DNA of 64,000 bases. Source: Psychrobacter sp. P11G3 (GTDB taxonomy: Bacteria; Pseudomonadota; Gammaproteobacteria; Pseudomonadales; Moraxellaceae). Shown piece after piece: positions 34,949 to 44,007 of this stretch (position 1 is its first letter; each line of letters starts with the position of its first letter). The position numbers and the translations under genes are program-made. The notes under the pieces were generated by a model. It ran no database searches. It had not been told where the DNA came from and was given only the letters and a program-made list of their open reading frames with translations. The DNA is taken from positions 1,488,001 to 1,552,000 of the forward strand of contig NZ_CM003596.1 of assembly GCF_001435845.1 (NCBI RefSeq), in the 5' to 3' direction.

Positions 34949-35524
34949 TCACTCGCCGACAGGAGCAGTTTCGCGTGCTTCAGCCAACTCATCACTATGC
35001 AGAAACTGTGTATGTGCAGGAGCACGCTTGGTACGAGACCATTCATCTAACATGTCTTGCTTGATGGCATCTGTAATCATCGATACTTTATCTTCTGAGG
35101 TCGGATCGTCATAGGTCAGCTCGAGGCGATGACCATTGGGATCAAAGAAGTAAATCGAGTGAAAGATGCCGTGATTGGTCACGCCAATGACATCGATGCC
35201 TGCATTTTCTAAATGCTCTTTGGCAACAATTAGCTCGTCACGGTCCTTAACCTTTAGCGCCAAATGCTGCACCCAGCTTGGGGTATTAGGATCAAAGCCC
35301 ATCTCAGGTTGATTGGGTACTTCAAAAAACGCTAAGACATTGCCATTACCAGCGTCCAAAAAGACGTGCATATAGGGGTCAAAGGCTTTGGTCGAAGGCA
35401 CATGGTCTTCTGCGAATGCTAAAATGAAATCCATGTTTAGATTTTTTTTATACCATTCGACGGTTTCTTTGGCATCTTTGCAGCGGTAAGCCACATGATG
35501 AATTTTCTCAATTTGAAAGCTCAT
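34949..35524 (-). CDS. VOC-fold (glyoxalase/extradiol dioxygenase superfamily) protein
   Basis: A 191-aa protein with two beta-alpha-beta modules. Module 1 is 'IHHVAYRCKDAKETVEWYKKNL' ending in 'NVLAFFEV'; module 2 is 'WVQHLALKVKDRDELIVAKEHLENAGI' ending in 'FFDPNGHRLELTYD'. The His and Glu positions (HHVAYR, FFEV, QHLALK, RLELTY) fit the metal-ligand pattern of glyoxalase I or type I extradiol dioxygenases. AAAAGGAC before the ATG at 35524 decides the start. It lies directly upstream of the IclR gene (convergent) and downstream of fahA, where homogentisate dioxygenase would be expected. It may replace that enzyme or act as a glyoxalase-like accessory; neither is proven. Confidence 0.82.
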   Translation of the reverse strand: MSFQIEKIHHVAYRCKDAKETVEWYKKNLNMDFILAFAEDHVPSTKAFDPYMHVFLDAGNGNVLAFFEVPNQPEMGFDPNTPSWVQHLALKVKDRDELIVAKEHLENAGIDVIGVTNHGIFHSIYFFDPNGHRLELTYDDPTSEDKVSMITDAIKQDMLDEWSRTKRAPAHTQFLHSDELAEARETAPVGE

Positions 35525-35673
35525 ATCAATGTCCTTTTGATAAGACGTGTTACTCATTTGGCTTTATTCACATAACTATGAGTAGGTGAATGCGTTTGTT
35601 TTCCTATCCGCCTGCATGAGAATTTTCACGCCTATTTTGCTATTTCTCTGTCTATGTTATTTCTTAAATACTA

Positions 35674-36972
35674 TTAATCAAAATCAAAGCTCAGTGCTGG
35701 TAATACTTTGCCGCGTACTTCACCAAAGCCAACACGGATGCCGTCTTTTTCGCTATAGCCTTTCATAATGACTGTGTCACCATCTTCGATAAAGCTGCGC
35801 GTCTCACCGCCTTCAAGCGTGACTGGTTTGGTAGCGTTCCAAGCAATCTCTAGCATCGAGCCATAAGAGTCAGGCGTTGGCCCTGAAATCGTGCCTGAAC
35901 CCATCATGTCACCGACTTCAACTTTGCAGCCAGTGATGGTGTGGTGGGTAAGCTGCTGTGCCATTGACCAATACATGTATTTGAAGTTGGTCTCACAAAT
36001 GATGGTCGCTGTTTCCGCATTTTTAGGTAGTAATTCAACCGATAGATTGATGTCAAAGCTGTTGTCGCTCGATTTTTCATTTAAATAAGCGAGTGGCTTG
36101 GGTTCTTGTGTTGGACAAGCTGTTTTAAACGGTGCCAATGCATCCATGGTGACAATCCAAGGAGAAACCTCGGAGGCAAAGGTCTTAGCATTAAATGGAC
36201 CTAAAGGCACGTATTCCCATTTTTGGATATCTCGTGCTGACCAGTCATTGAGCAACACCATGCCAAAAATATGATCAGCGGCATTATCTACGGCGATTGG
36301 CTGACCGATATGATTGCCTTTACCAACGACAAATGCGGTCTCTAGCTCAAAATCCAAGCGCTTACAGGCAGAAAAAATAGGACGCTCATCAGGGCTAGGC
36401 TTTAGCTGACCTGATGGACGTACGATATCAGTTCCACTAACGATGACGGTGCTGGCACGTCCGTTATAACCCACAGGCATTTCGGTCCAGTTAGGCAATA
36501 GGGCGTTGTTTGGATCGCGGAACATGGTGCCGACGTTGGTCGCGTGCTCTTTCGATGAATAGAAATCGGTAAAGCCTGGTACTTGCACTGGCAAATACAT
36601 GGTGACGTCTGCTTGCTTAAATAGCGCCTTTTTTTGCAAGTCTGTATTGTCACGTAAAATGTCATTGTCGCTAGACAGCAGTGTCTGAATCGTCGTACGT
36701 GCTTGCGTCCAATTGTCTCGACCAGAATCAATAAAAGCATTTAGAGTGGACTGGTCAAAATACGGACCACCGTTCAAACTTAATAATCCTTCGGCTTCGA
36801 GTACAGATAGATCCAGTACATGCTCACCGATGGCAACGCCTGCACGGCGCTTGCTATCACCAGCAGCGTCTTTGGTCTCGCTAAAGATGCCATAAGGAAG
36901 GTTGTGAATAGAAAAGTCAGAGTCAGCAGCGATATCGATAAAAGAGGTGAGGGTGCTGTCAGTCGTTGACAT
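35674..36972 (-). CDS. fahA: Fumarylacetoacetase
   Basis: A 432-aa hydrolase that splits fumarylacetoacetate into fumarate and acetoacetate, the last step of tyrosine degradation. The N-terminal SH3-like domain has 'FSIHNLPYGIFS' and 'RRAGVAIGEHVLDLSVLEAEGLL'. The catalytic domain has 'DFYSSKEHATNVGTMFRDPNNALLPNW' (catalytic His), 'LDFELETAFVVGKGNHIGQPI', 'GMVLLNDWSARDIQKWEYVPLGPFNAKTF' and 'GDMMGSGTISGPTPDSYGSMLEI'. AAGGAG before the ATG at 36972 decides the start. The VOC gene follows 149 bases downstream on the same strand. An inverted repeat and 14-bp repeats lie upstream. Confidence 0.96.
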   Translation of the reverse strand: MSTTDSTLTSFIDIAADSDFSIHNLPYGIFSETKDAAGDSKRRAGVAIGEHVLDLSVLEAEGLLSLNGGPYFDQSTLNAFIDSGRDNWTQARTTIQTLLSSDNDILRDNTDLQKKALFKQADVTMYLPVQVPGFTDFYSSKEHATNVGTMFRDPNNALLPNWTEMPVGYNGRASTVIVSGTDIVRPSGQLKPSPDERPIFSACKRLDFELETAFVVGKGNHIGQPIAVDNAADHIFGMVLLNDWSARDIQKWEYVPLGPFNAKTFASEVSPWIVTMDALAPFKTACPTQEPKPLAYLNEKSSDNSFDINLSVELLPKNAETATIICETNFKYMYWSMAQQLTHHTITGCKVEVGDMMGSGTISGPTPDSYGSMLEIAWNATKPVTLEGGETRSFIEDGDTVIMKGYSEKDGIRVGFGEVRGKVLPALSFDFD

Positions 36973-36991
36973 GATTTGCTCCTTGCTAATA

Positions 36992-37035
36992 TACATTATG
37001 AATTACGTTATAATTAATTACTTACGTATAATGTA
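36992..37035. promoter_or_regulatory. Inverted-repeat operator candidate upstream of fahA
   Basis: TACATTAT (36992-36999) and ATAATGTA (37028-37035) form an inverted repeat that encloses two direct copies of a TTACGT-ATAAT motif (37003 and 37022). It sits 20-63 bases before the fahA start, where the IclR-type regulator could act. Confidence 0.4.
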
Positions 37036-37112
37036 ATTTATTGATATATGGATTGCAAGTTTTTTGTGCAATGTCTTTTGTGAAAAGGCTGCTTTGAAAA
37101 GTGGTTGTCGTT

Positions 37113-37182
37113 GTTTTGACTAAACGGTTCTGACTAGATGATTTTAATAAAATAGTTTTGACGAAATAATTTTGATTAAATG
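37113..37182. repeat. Five 14-bp degenerate tandem repeats upstream of fahA
   Basis: Units start at 37113, 37127, 37141, 37155 and 37169. The consensus is RTTTTGAYTAAATR. The unit is not a multiple of three, so it is not coding. It lies between the fahA promoter area and the aminotransferase terminator. Confidence 0.85.
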
Positions 37183-37194
37183 CTAAGCACAAAA

Positions 37195-37220
37195 AAAGGC
37201 CGAGCAATCGCTCAGCCTTT
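37195..37220 (-). terminator. Terminator of the aromatic aminotransferase gene
   Basis: AAAGGCTGAGC pairs with GCTCGGCCTTT (one mismatch) around GATT on the minus strand, followed by a T-run. It lies 61 bases after the stop. Confidence 0.85.
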
Positions 37221-37280
37221 CTTATCCGCGTTTATTTTTTATCAAGTTACATATTGAGTAACATGGCTTACGTGGTCTAA

Positions 37281-38477
37281 TCAGTCTTTTAAGACGTCTG
37301 CCATGGCATTGGCCACATAGTCGATGTTGCTGGTATTTAGTCCAGCCACACACATACGTGAGTTAGAAACCATATAGATACCAAACTCAGTTTGTAAACG
37401 CTCGACTTGCTCAGGCGTCAAGCCAGTAAAGCTAAACATACCGTTTTGACGGGTGATGTAGTCAAAGTTACGGTTAGGGATTTTAGCTTCTAACACTGAC
37501 TTTAACTTTAGGCGCATCGCTTTGATACGGTCGCGCATGGCATACACTTCGCCAACCCACTGCTCATGTAGTGCTTCATCGTTCATAACGATATCGACCA
37601 CACGTCCACCATGTGACGGCGGGCTTGAGTAGATACGGCGTACGGTTGCGTTTAGCTGACCGAATACGCGATCGGTTTCGTCTACGGTTGGGCAGACGAC
37701 TGATAGGCCGCCGACGCGCTCGCCGTATAGCGACAAGTTTTTAGAGAATGAGTTGCTGACAAACAATGGCAAGCCCATCTCAACCGCTTTACGAATAGCG
37801 TAAGCGTCGCTGTCCATGTCTTCACCAAACCCTTGATAAGCGATGTCCATGAATGGAATCAGCTCACGCGCCTTCACGACGTTGAGTACGGTATCCCATT
37901 GCGCTTGGGTCAAATCCATACCAGTTGGGTTGTGGCAGCATGGGTGTAGCAAAATGACGTCGTTTTTGTTTAATGTTTCAAAAAACGCAATCATTTCATC
38001 AAATTTGATGCTGCTGTTGGCTTTGTCGTAGTACGGGTATTTACCCACTTCTACATCAGAGCCTTCAAAGATAGCGATATGGTTGCCCCATGTCGGATCG
38101 CTCACATAGCATTTGGCTTGTGGGAACCAGTCATGGATAAATTCAGCACCAACTTTCAACGCGCCAGAACCACCGATTGTAGCGATAGTAGCGACCAAGC
38201 CATCTTTTAAAATCTGGGCGTCTTTACCAAACAGTAATTCCTGACAGCCTTTACGGTGGCCTGGTAGACCTGCCATTGGTAAGTATGGACGCGGTGCGAT
38301 AGGATCAGCAATACGCGCTTCGGCTGTTTTTACACAGTCGAGTACAGGCAATACGCCATTCTCATCATAATAAATACCAATACCTAAATTGACCTTGTTA
38401 GGATTGCTATCTGCTGAGTATTTTTCCATAAGACCTAAAATTGGATCACCAGCGTAATAATCGATACGTTCAAACAT
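37281..38477 (-). CDS. tyrB: Aromatic amino acid aminotransferase
   Basis: A 398-aa PLP enzyme of class I (aspartate/aromatic subgroup). It transaminates tyrosine or phenylalanine with 2-oxoglutarate to 4-hydroxyphenylpyruvate or phenylpyruvate. It opens with 'DPILGLMEKYSADSNPNKVNLGIGIYYDENG', typical of the AspC/TyrB subgroup. 'HPCCHNPTGMDLT' holds the Asn contact to PLP, 'DIAYQGFG' the Asp/Tyr pair, K246 in 'SNSFSKNLSLYGERVGG' the Schiff-base lysine, and 'SNSRMCVAGL' the substrate Arg. Context favours aromatic substrates over aspartate. AAGGAAAT precedes the ATG. Monocistronic with its own terminator. Confidence 0.9.
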   Translation of the reverse strand: MFERIDYYAGDPILGLMEKYSADSNPNKVNLGIGIYYDENGVLPVLDCVKTAEARIADPIAPRPYLPMAGLPGHRKGCQELLFGKDAQILKDGLVATIATIGGSGALKVGAEFIHDWFPQAKCYVSDPTWGNHIAIFEGSDVEVGKYPYYDKANSSIKFDEMIAFFETLNKNDVILLHPCCHNPTGMDLTQAQWDTVLNVVKARELIPFMDIAYQGFGEDMDSDAYAIRKAVEMGLPLFVSNSFSKNLSLYGERVGGLSVVCPTVDETDRVFGQLNATVRRIYSSPPSHGGRVVDIVMNDEALHEQWVGEVYAMRDRIKAMRLKLKSVLEAKIPNRNFDYITRQNGMFSFTGLTPEQVERLQTEFGIYMVSNSRMCVAGLNTSNIDYVANAMADVLKD

Positions 38478-38634
38478 GCCATTTCCTTGTAAAAATATAA
38501 ATCGAGCAGCCGAAAATCATAGAGCAAATCGCGGCTGAACTCAACACGAGAGTGGGTTATATGTGGCAATTAATAAAATAAATAGCCAAATAGATTGTTT
38601 ATCCGTCTATCAAGCGCATTTGACATGCTATACG

Positions 38635-39582
38635 TCATTCGCTAGATGATGAGTCAGAGTGATGTAGGTCGTTATAATGGGTCGCAAAATACGTTTGCAA
38701 AAACTGCTTAAAAGCAATGGTCGCCGGAGAGAGCGCCCGTGAGGCTCGCTGATAGATAAAGAATTGCCGCATTTTGACTGGTTGAGTGAGTGGTCGCATC
38801 AGCAGACCATTGGCGCTGACCCAATCAATAACTTCAGGCATGTAGGGTAGGCATAAGGTAATGCCGAAACCTTGACGTGTCATCTCAAGCGCGGTAGACA
38901 TAAAGTTCACCTTGTAGCGGGCTTGTTGAACATGAGCGGAGATAGAGTCGTCGAGCTCTGCGGTTACTTGCTCAAGGAACGGGCCTTGCAAGGTAATCAG
39001 CGGCGTCTCTAATAAATCTTGCCAAGTAATTTCATCTCTTTGTGCTAGCTCATGATTGTCTGGCATAACCACGCAAAAAGGTAGCTGATACAACAAATCA
39101 GCCCCAATGTCATCTTCAGTTTCTATAAAACCAAGCTCGGTACCAACGCCTAAATCGACTTCAATATCTTGGATATGCTTAAGCAAATTCTCGGCTGAGC
39201 AGTCCAATAGTGAGACGCCGATATTTGGGTATTCTTTGGCAAATTGAGCGATGACGGCAGGTAGGGAAGACGCCGCAAACTGTGATACCGCCAAGCGCAC
39301 CTGACCTTGTGCCAAGCTGGTCAAGCTACTTGCTTCATTTTCAAACAGCTGCATCTCATTCAAGATACGCCGCGCTTGCGGTAGTAGGTGCCGTCCGACT
39401 GCTGACAGAGACAACTGGCGAGTGGTGCGATCAAACAGCACGATACCGAGGCCAGTCTCTAGCTCTTTAATTAATCCACTAACAGCAGACTGAGTCAAAT
39501 ACATCTGTTCGCTGGCACGAGTAAAACTGCCGTTGTCAGCGACTTTGATAAAGGCGGTCAATTGGCGAATGCTGATATTCAT
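38635..39582 (-). CDS. LysR-family transcriptional regulator
   Basis: A 315-aa regulator: the N-terminal helix-turn-helix is 'ISIRQLTAFIKVADNGSFTRASEQMYLTQSAVSGLIKELE', followed by a periplasmic-binding-like effector domain ('GQVRLAVSQFAASSLPAVIAQFAKEYPNIGVSLLD', 'LETPLITLQGPFLEQVTAELDD'). The ATG at 39582 (CAGGTT upstream) fits the family start; the open frame extends 11 codons further. It is divergent from hpd, so it probably controls hpd and the phh genes. A 24-bp imperfect palindrome lies between them. Confidence 0.9.
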   Translation of the reverse strand: MNISIRQLTAFIKVADNGSFTRASEQMYLTQSAVSGLIKELETGLGIVLFDRTTRQLSLSAVGRHLLPQARRILNEMQLFENEASSLTSLAQGQVRLAVSQFAASSLPAVIAQFAKEYPNIGVSLLDCSAENLLKHIQDIEVDLGVGTELGFIETEDDIGADLLYQLPFCVVMPDNHELAQRDEITWQDLLETPLITLQGPFLEQVTAELDDSISAHVQQARYKVNFMSTALEMTRQGFGITLCLPYMPEVIDWVSANGLLMRPLTQPVKMRQFFIYQRASRALSPATIAFKQFLQTYFATHYNDLHHSDSSSSE

Positions 39583-39614
39583 AAGTAAACCTGATAAATA
39601 AATCATAAAAAACA

Positions 39615-39638
39615 ATTAGTCTTATAAATAAAGCTAAT
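39615..39638. promoter_or_regulatory. LysR-type binding site candidate between lysR and hpd
   Basis: ATTAG and CTAAT frame a 24-bp dyad (9 of 12 positions symmetric) in the divergent spacer, 33 bases from the regulator start and about 120 bases from hpd. Confidence 0.45.
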
Positions 39639-39760
39639 CTAATATAAATACAACGTCAACAATAAAGATTGATTATTAATCGTTTTATAGACTTTCGCTA
39701 ACAACCGACTTTTACTACTCATCGATTTTCTATTACCAATTGAAATTAAGGATAATTACA

Positions 39761-40861
39761 ATGGCAGATTTATTTGACAACCCAATGGGACTAAATGGAT
39801 TTGATTTTGTCGAGTTTGCTTCTCCGCAACCTGATGCAGTCGACGCATTGTTTAAGCAGCTTGGTTTTGCCCATGTCGCCAATCACCGCTCGAAAGACGT
39901 TGCGCTATATCGCCAAGGTGATATCAACCTTATCTTAAACCGTGAGCCAAAAAGCCAAGCCAGTTACTTCGTTGAAGAGCATGGTGCTGGTGCTTGTAGC
40001 ATGGGCTTTCGGGTAAAAGATGCCAAAAAAGCATATGAGCGTGCGGTGGAAATGGGTGCGCAGCCAGTAGATGTGCCAACTGGGGTGATGGAGCTTAGAT
40101 TGCCTGCTATCAAAGGCATCGGCGGATCACTAATCTATTTGATTGACCGTTATAAGGATGGCGAATCTATCTATGATGTTGACTTTGAGTTCTTTGCAGA
40201 TATCGATAGAAACCCTGTCGGCTATGGCTTCAAAGTCATCGATCATCTAACACATAACGTCTATCGTGGACGCATGGCATACTGGGCAAAATTCTATGAG
40301 CGTATCTTTAATTTCCGCGAGATTCGTTACTTTGATATCAAAGGTGAGTACACGGGACTAACCAGTAAAGCCATGACTGCACCTGATGGCAAAATCCGTA
40401 TTCCATTGAATGAAGAAGCCAAGCAGGGCGGTGGTCAAATCGAAGAGTACCTAATGCACTTCAATGGCGAAGGTATTCAGCACATTGCGCTAGCCAGTGA
40501 TGATTTGTTTGCCAGCATCGATAAGCTAAAAGCAGCTGGTATTCCACTCATGACCGCACCAAATGCTGCGTACTATGAAATGCTGAGCGAGCGCTTACCG
40601 AACCATGGTGAAAATGTTGCTGACTTGCAAACGCGCGGTATCTTGTTAGACGGCACCACAGAAGGCGGTGCACCGCGTCTGCTGCTACAGATTTTCTCTG
40701 AGACCATCTTGGGTAGCCCAGTGTTCTTTGAGTTTATTCAGCGTAAAGGCGATTATGCAGATGGCTTTGGTGAAGGTAACTTTAAAGCGTTGTTTGAGTC
40801 GATAGAGCGCGACCAAGTACGTCGCGGCACAGTCGGTCAGCCAGAGACTGAAACCTTATAG
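39761..40861 (+). CDS. hpd: 4-hydroxyphenylpyruvate dioxygenase
   Basis: A 366-aa Fe(II) enzyme that converts 4-hydroxyphenylpyruvate to homogentisate. Two VOC domains: the N-terminal one is structural ('[48 protein letters not shown]'). The C-terminal one carries the iron ligands His in '[14 protein letters not shown]', His in '[12 protein letters not shown]' and Glu in '[13 protein letters not shown]'. The terminal segment '[22 protein letters not shown]' closes the active site. TTAAGGATAA before the ATG at 39761 decides the start. Followed by phhA, phhB and an NhaC-type gene on the same strand. Confidence 0.97.
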   Translation: MADLFDNPMGLNGFDFVEFASPQPDAVDALFKQLGFAHVANHRSKDVALYRQGDINLILNREPKSQASYFVEEHGAGACSMGFRVKDAKKAYERAVEMGAQPVDVPTGVMELRLPAIKGIGGSLIYLIDRYKDGESIYDVDFEFFADIDRNPVGYGFKVIDHLTHNVYRGRMAYWAKFYERIFNFREIRYFDIKGEYTGLTSKAMTAPDGKIRIPLNEEAKQGGGQIEEYLMHFNGEGIQHIALASDDLFASIDKLKAAGIPLMTAPNAAYYEMLSERLPNHGENVADLQTRGILLDGTTEGGAPRLLLQIFSETILGSPVFFEFIQRKGDYADGFGEGNFKALFESIERDQVRRGTVGQPETETL

Positions 40862-40930
40862 TATTATCTAACGCTTAGACCACGTTTAATCAATGGACAA
40901 GACAAAAGGAGTTTGTGTTGTCCTTAATAG

Positions 40931-40967
40931 GAGTATTACCTACAAGCATACTGCAAAGGTAATGCTC
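40931..40967 (+). other. Hairpin in the hpd-phhA spacer
   Basis: GAGTATTACCT pairs with AGGTAATGCTC (one mismatch) around a 15-base loop, 25 bases before the phhA start. There is no T-run, so it is more likely an mRNA stability or processing element than a terminator. Confidence 0.45.
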
Positions 40968-40992
40968 TCATTGCGATAAAAGGAATACAGGC

Positions 40993-41940
40993 ATGGAACG
41001 CCTATCACAGATAGATTCTCTTAATACTGCCATCGGTACCAATAGCGTTGCTACTAGTAAGCAAAGCAACGATGCGTCCAGTCATTCTAACGCGACAAAT
41101 AAAAAACAGCCGTATATCTCACACCAGCCAGATAGTAATGGTCATATTCACTATAGTGATGATGAGCATGCGATGTGGCAAGCGCTGCTGGCACGTCAAG
41201 CGGAACAAACGCCCAACCGTGCGTGTACTGCATATCTAGAGGGTTTGACTAAGTTGAACTTACCGACGACGCATATCCCGCAGCTGCATGATATCGATGA
41301 GGTATTACAAGCGACCACAGGTTGGCAGACCGCCGCTGTGCCTGCATTAATCAGCTTTGGTAAATTTTTCAAATTACTGGCCAATAAGTCCTTTCCTGTG
41401 GCGACGTTTATTCGTCGATTCGATGATATGGACTATATTGAAGAGCCTGATATTTTTCATGAAATCGTTGGGCATTGTCCGCTATTGACCCATCCTGCGT
41501 TTGCAGCCTTTAATGAGACGTATGGCAAGCTTGGTCTTAGCGCGACGAAAGAGGAGCGCTGGTTTTTAGCACGACTGTATTGGTTTACCATCGAGTTTGG
41601 CTTGGTCGGCAGTCGCGTGGAAAATCGTAGAATCTATGGTGGCGGTATATTAAGCTCACCTTCTGAAACGGTTTATGCACTTGATCGGATGCCGCAAGAG
41701 CTTTCAATCGCTCAAAACAAGCCGCAATCTCAACCTCAGTCTCAACCTGAGCACCGAGCGTTTGATTTGCTCGATGTGTTGCGTACGCCTTATCGTATCG
41801 ATCAGATACAGCCGATCTACTATGTCATTGATGAGTTAGATACCTTATTTGATATTGTCAATAGTGACATTATGGGTGCGGTCAAAAAAGCTATGTCGCT
41901 TGGACTATTTGAGCCGACTTATCCAGAAAAAACTCGTTAA
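40993..41940 (+). CDS. phhA: Phenylalanine 4-monooxygenase
   Basis: A 315-aa iron- and tetrahydrobiopterin-dependent enzyme that hydroxylates phenylalanine to tyrosine. Iron ligands are H156 and H161 in 'DIFHEIVGHCPLLTHP' and E201 in 'WFTIEFGLV'. 'IYGGGILSSPSETVYAL' follows. Residues 1-50 form a Ser/Asn/Thr-rich extension and about 238-252 a Gln/Pro/Ser insertion, so the chain is longer than the usual bacterial 260-290 aa. AAAGGAAT precedes the ATG. It is followed by phhB, which recycles the pterin cofactor. Confidence 0.96.
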   Translation: MERLSQIDSLNTAIGTNSVATSKQSNDASSHSNATNKKQPYISHQPDSNGHIHYSDDEHAMWQALLARQAEQTPNRACTAYLEGLTKLNLPTTHIPQLHDIDEVLQATTGWQTAAVPALISFGKFFKLLANKSFPVATFIRRFDDMDYIEEPDIFHEIVGHCPLLTHPAFAAFNETYGKLGLSATKEERWFLARLYWFTIEFGLVGSRVENRRIYGGGILSSPSETVYALDRMPQELSIAQNKPQSQPQSQPEHRAFDLLDVLRTPYRIDQIQPIYYVIDELDTLFDIVNSDIMGAVKKAMSLGLFEPTYPEKTR

Positions 41941-42089
41941 AGATATCAATTCAAAATTAAACCTGAAAACCATCGCTTCAGTACGGAATATTGAGATAGC
42001 AATACAGCTATATCAACATCGATGTACGAGTATTAGAAAATAGCTATCAAAACAACCATTAGAAACAGCCATTATAAAAGGATTTTATT

Positions 42090-42431
42090 ATGACAGCACT
42101 ATCACAAAACAGCTGCGAAGCTTGCCGCATTGGCGCACCGAAAGTCGATGAAGCCGAAGCAAAAGAATTATTACCGCAAATTCCTGATTGGTCACTAATT
42201 GAGGTGGATGGTATTCAGCAATTGCAGCGTCAGTATAAATTTAAAAACTTCGTCTCAGCAATGGCATTTGCCAATCAACTGGCAGACATTGCTGAAGCAG
42301 AAGGACATCATCCGGGTATATTGGTAGAGTGGGGCAAGGCTACGGTCACTTGGTGGTCGCATAGTATCAAGGGTTTGCATCGCAATGATTTTGTCATGGC
42401 AGCTAAGACCGATGACTTACTGGGTAAGTAA
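42090..42431 (+). CDS. phhB: Pterin-4a-carbinolamine dehydratase
   Basis: A 113-aa enzyme that dehydrates the 4a-hydroxy-tetrahydropterin formed by PhhA. The family signature is present: '[53 protein letters not shown]', with the two active-site His of 'GHHP' and the later His of 'LHRND'. AAAGGATT precedes the ATG. It lies 149 bases after phhA. Confidence 0.95.
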   Translation: MTALSQNSCEACRIGAPKVDEAEAKELLPQIPDWSLIEVDGIQQLQRQYKFKNFVSAMAFANQLADIAEAEGHHPGILVEWGKATVTWWSHSIKGLHRNDFVMAAKTDDLLGK

Positions 42432-42534
42432 TAGGTTTCTTCATTAGCAAATCAATTTAATCATACTTCTATCATTAAAATTAAAATAAAACCCAATTTA
42501 GTGCCAGTATTTACTGGCATTTTAAGGATGTGTC

Positions 42535-43938
42535 ATGCCACCAAAACCGCTTACATTAATCAGTGCCAAGCTCGCCTTTATCATATCCGCCATCGTTATC
42601 GGTATCATGGGTATCACCATGATCGGCTTTGGCTGGGTGCCTCATCTGTCTCTTATCCTCGCCATCTGTGTACTACTGGCTATCGGTATGTATAAAGGTC
42701 TGAGCTTTGATGACATGCAAGCTCAAATGGCCTCAGGTGTCATGCGTGGTATTGGTGCTATCTATCTGTTCTTCTTTATCGGACTGATGGTTGCGGCTCT
42801 GATGATGTCAGGAGCGATTCCTACACTGATGTATGTAGGCTTTCAGCTGATCTCACCTGAGTATTATTATATCTCTGCCTTTATCTTGACCTCTATTATC
42901 GGTATTGCATTGGGTAGTAGTTTGACGACTGCAGCTACTTTGGGCGTGGCCTTTATTGGTATGAGTAATGCCTTTGATGCCAATGTGGCGATAGCGGCAG
43001 GGGCAGTGGTATCAGGCGCGTTCTTTGGCGATAAGATGTCGCCCTTATCTGATACTTGTACCATTGCATCTTCTGTAGTGGGTATTGATCTGTTTGAGCA
43101 CATTCGTAATATGATGTATACGACCGTACCTGCGTGGATACTGACGGTGATATTGTTTTGGATGTTCTCCGGACAGACGACCAGTGCTGATCTGAGTCAA
43201 GTGACTATATTGCAAGGTCAGTTAATAGACAGTGGTTTGGTACATGGGTATTCGGTACTGCCGTTTGTGGTATTAGTCGGACTAGCACTGTTTCGGGTCA
43301 ATGCGATTTATACGATTATCTGTACGATTGCCGCGGCACTTATTATTACTTATGTACATAGCTCACCAAGCTTTGGTCAATTGGGCGGTTATCTGTTTGC
43401 AGGGTATGCTCCTGCTGAGTCATTAGAGCTAGGGGAAGTAGGTGGTATGCTGTCGCGTGGCGGTGTACAGAGTATGTTCTTTACTCAGGCGATTGTGATA
43501 CTGGCATTAAGCTTAGGTGGTCTGTTAACGGCACTAGGGATTTTGCCTGCACTGCTATCTGGTATTAAAGACACATTGACGACTTCAGGCCGAGCGATAT
43601 TTGCGGCAGCGATGTCGGCACTAAGCATTAACGTACTGATTGGTGAGCAGTATTTGAGCATCTTATTGTCTGGTACGGCATTCCGTTCAACATTTGAGCG
43701 TCTACACTTACATCCGAAGAATTTGTCTCGGACAATTGAGGATGCGGGAACGGTGATTAATCCATTGGTGCCTTGGAGTGTATGCGGGGTGTTTATCAGT
43801 CAGGCGTTAGGGGTGCCAGTATTAGAGTATTTGCCGTATGCGTTCTTCTGTTATTTGTCACTGCTGCTGACGCTGCTGTTTGGCTTTACGGGACTGACGA
43901 TTAGTCGGGTTAAAGAAGGGAAGGTGGTCGAAGCATGA
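42535..43938 (+). CDS. NhaC-family antiporter-type transporter
   Basis: A 467-aa inner-membrane transporter with about eleven spans. Conserved NhaC features include 'GIGAIYLFFFIGLMVAALMMSGAIPTLMYVG', 'LTSIIGIALGSSLTTAATLGVAFIGM', 'GAVVSGAFFGDKMSPLSDTCTIASSVVGIDLFEHIRNM' and 'LSRTIEDAGTVINPLVPWSVCGVFI'. The family exchanges Na+ for H+ or for organic anions (malate/lactate in MleN). It ends the hpd-phhA-phhB gene row, so it may carry an aromatic amino acid or keto acid instead; that is inference. TAAGGATGTG precedes the ATG. A strong terminator follows. Confidence 0.88.
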   Translation: MPPKPLTLISAKLAFIISAIVIGIMGITMIGFGWVPHLSLILAICVLLAIGMYKGLSFDDMQAQMASGVMRGIGAIYLFFFIGLMVAALMMSGAIPTLMYVGFQLISPEYYYISAFILTSIIGIALGSSLTTAATLGVAFIGMSNAFDANVAIAAGAVVSGAFFGDKMSPLSDTCTIASSVVGIDLFEHIRNMMYTTVPAWILTVILFWMFSGQTTSADLSQVTILQGQLIDSGLVHGYSVLPFVVLVGLALFRVNAIYTIICTIAAALIITYVHSSPSFGQLGGYLFAGYAPAESLELGEVGGMLSRGGVQSMFFTQAIVILALSLGGLLTALGILPALLSGIKDTLTTSGRAIFAAAMSALSINVLIGEQYLSILLSGTAFRSTFERLHLHPKNLSRTIEDAGTVINPLVPWSVCGVFISQALGVPVLEYLPYAFFCYLSLLLTLLFGFTGLTISRVKEGKVVEA

Positions 43939-43954
43939 TAGATAATGATTGATA

Positions 43955-43990
43955 AAAAAAGGTGGGGCTAATATTAGCCCCACCTTTTTT
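43955..43990. terminator. Bidirectional terminator
   Basis: A perfect 36-bp palindrome with an A-run on the left and a T-run on the right, G/C-rich stem GGTGGGGCTAAT. It serves the NhaC-type gene (+) and the siderophore-interacting protein gene (-). Confidence 0.95.
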
Positions 43991-44007
43991 GGTTTAAAAG
44001 TACATAT

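Noticed and set aside
37022..37207. A 61-codon minus-strand frame over the 14-bp repeats upstream of fahA
   Set aside because: The repeat period is not a multiple of three, there is no ribosome binding site, and the frame overlaps the aminotransferase terminator.
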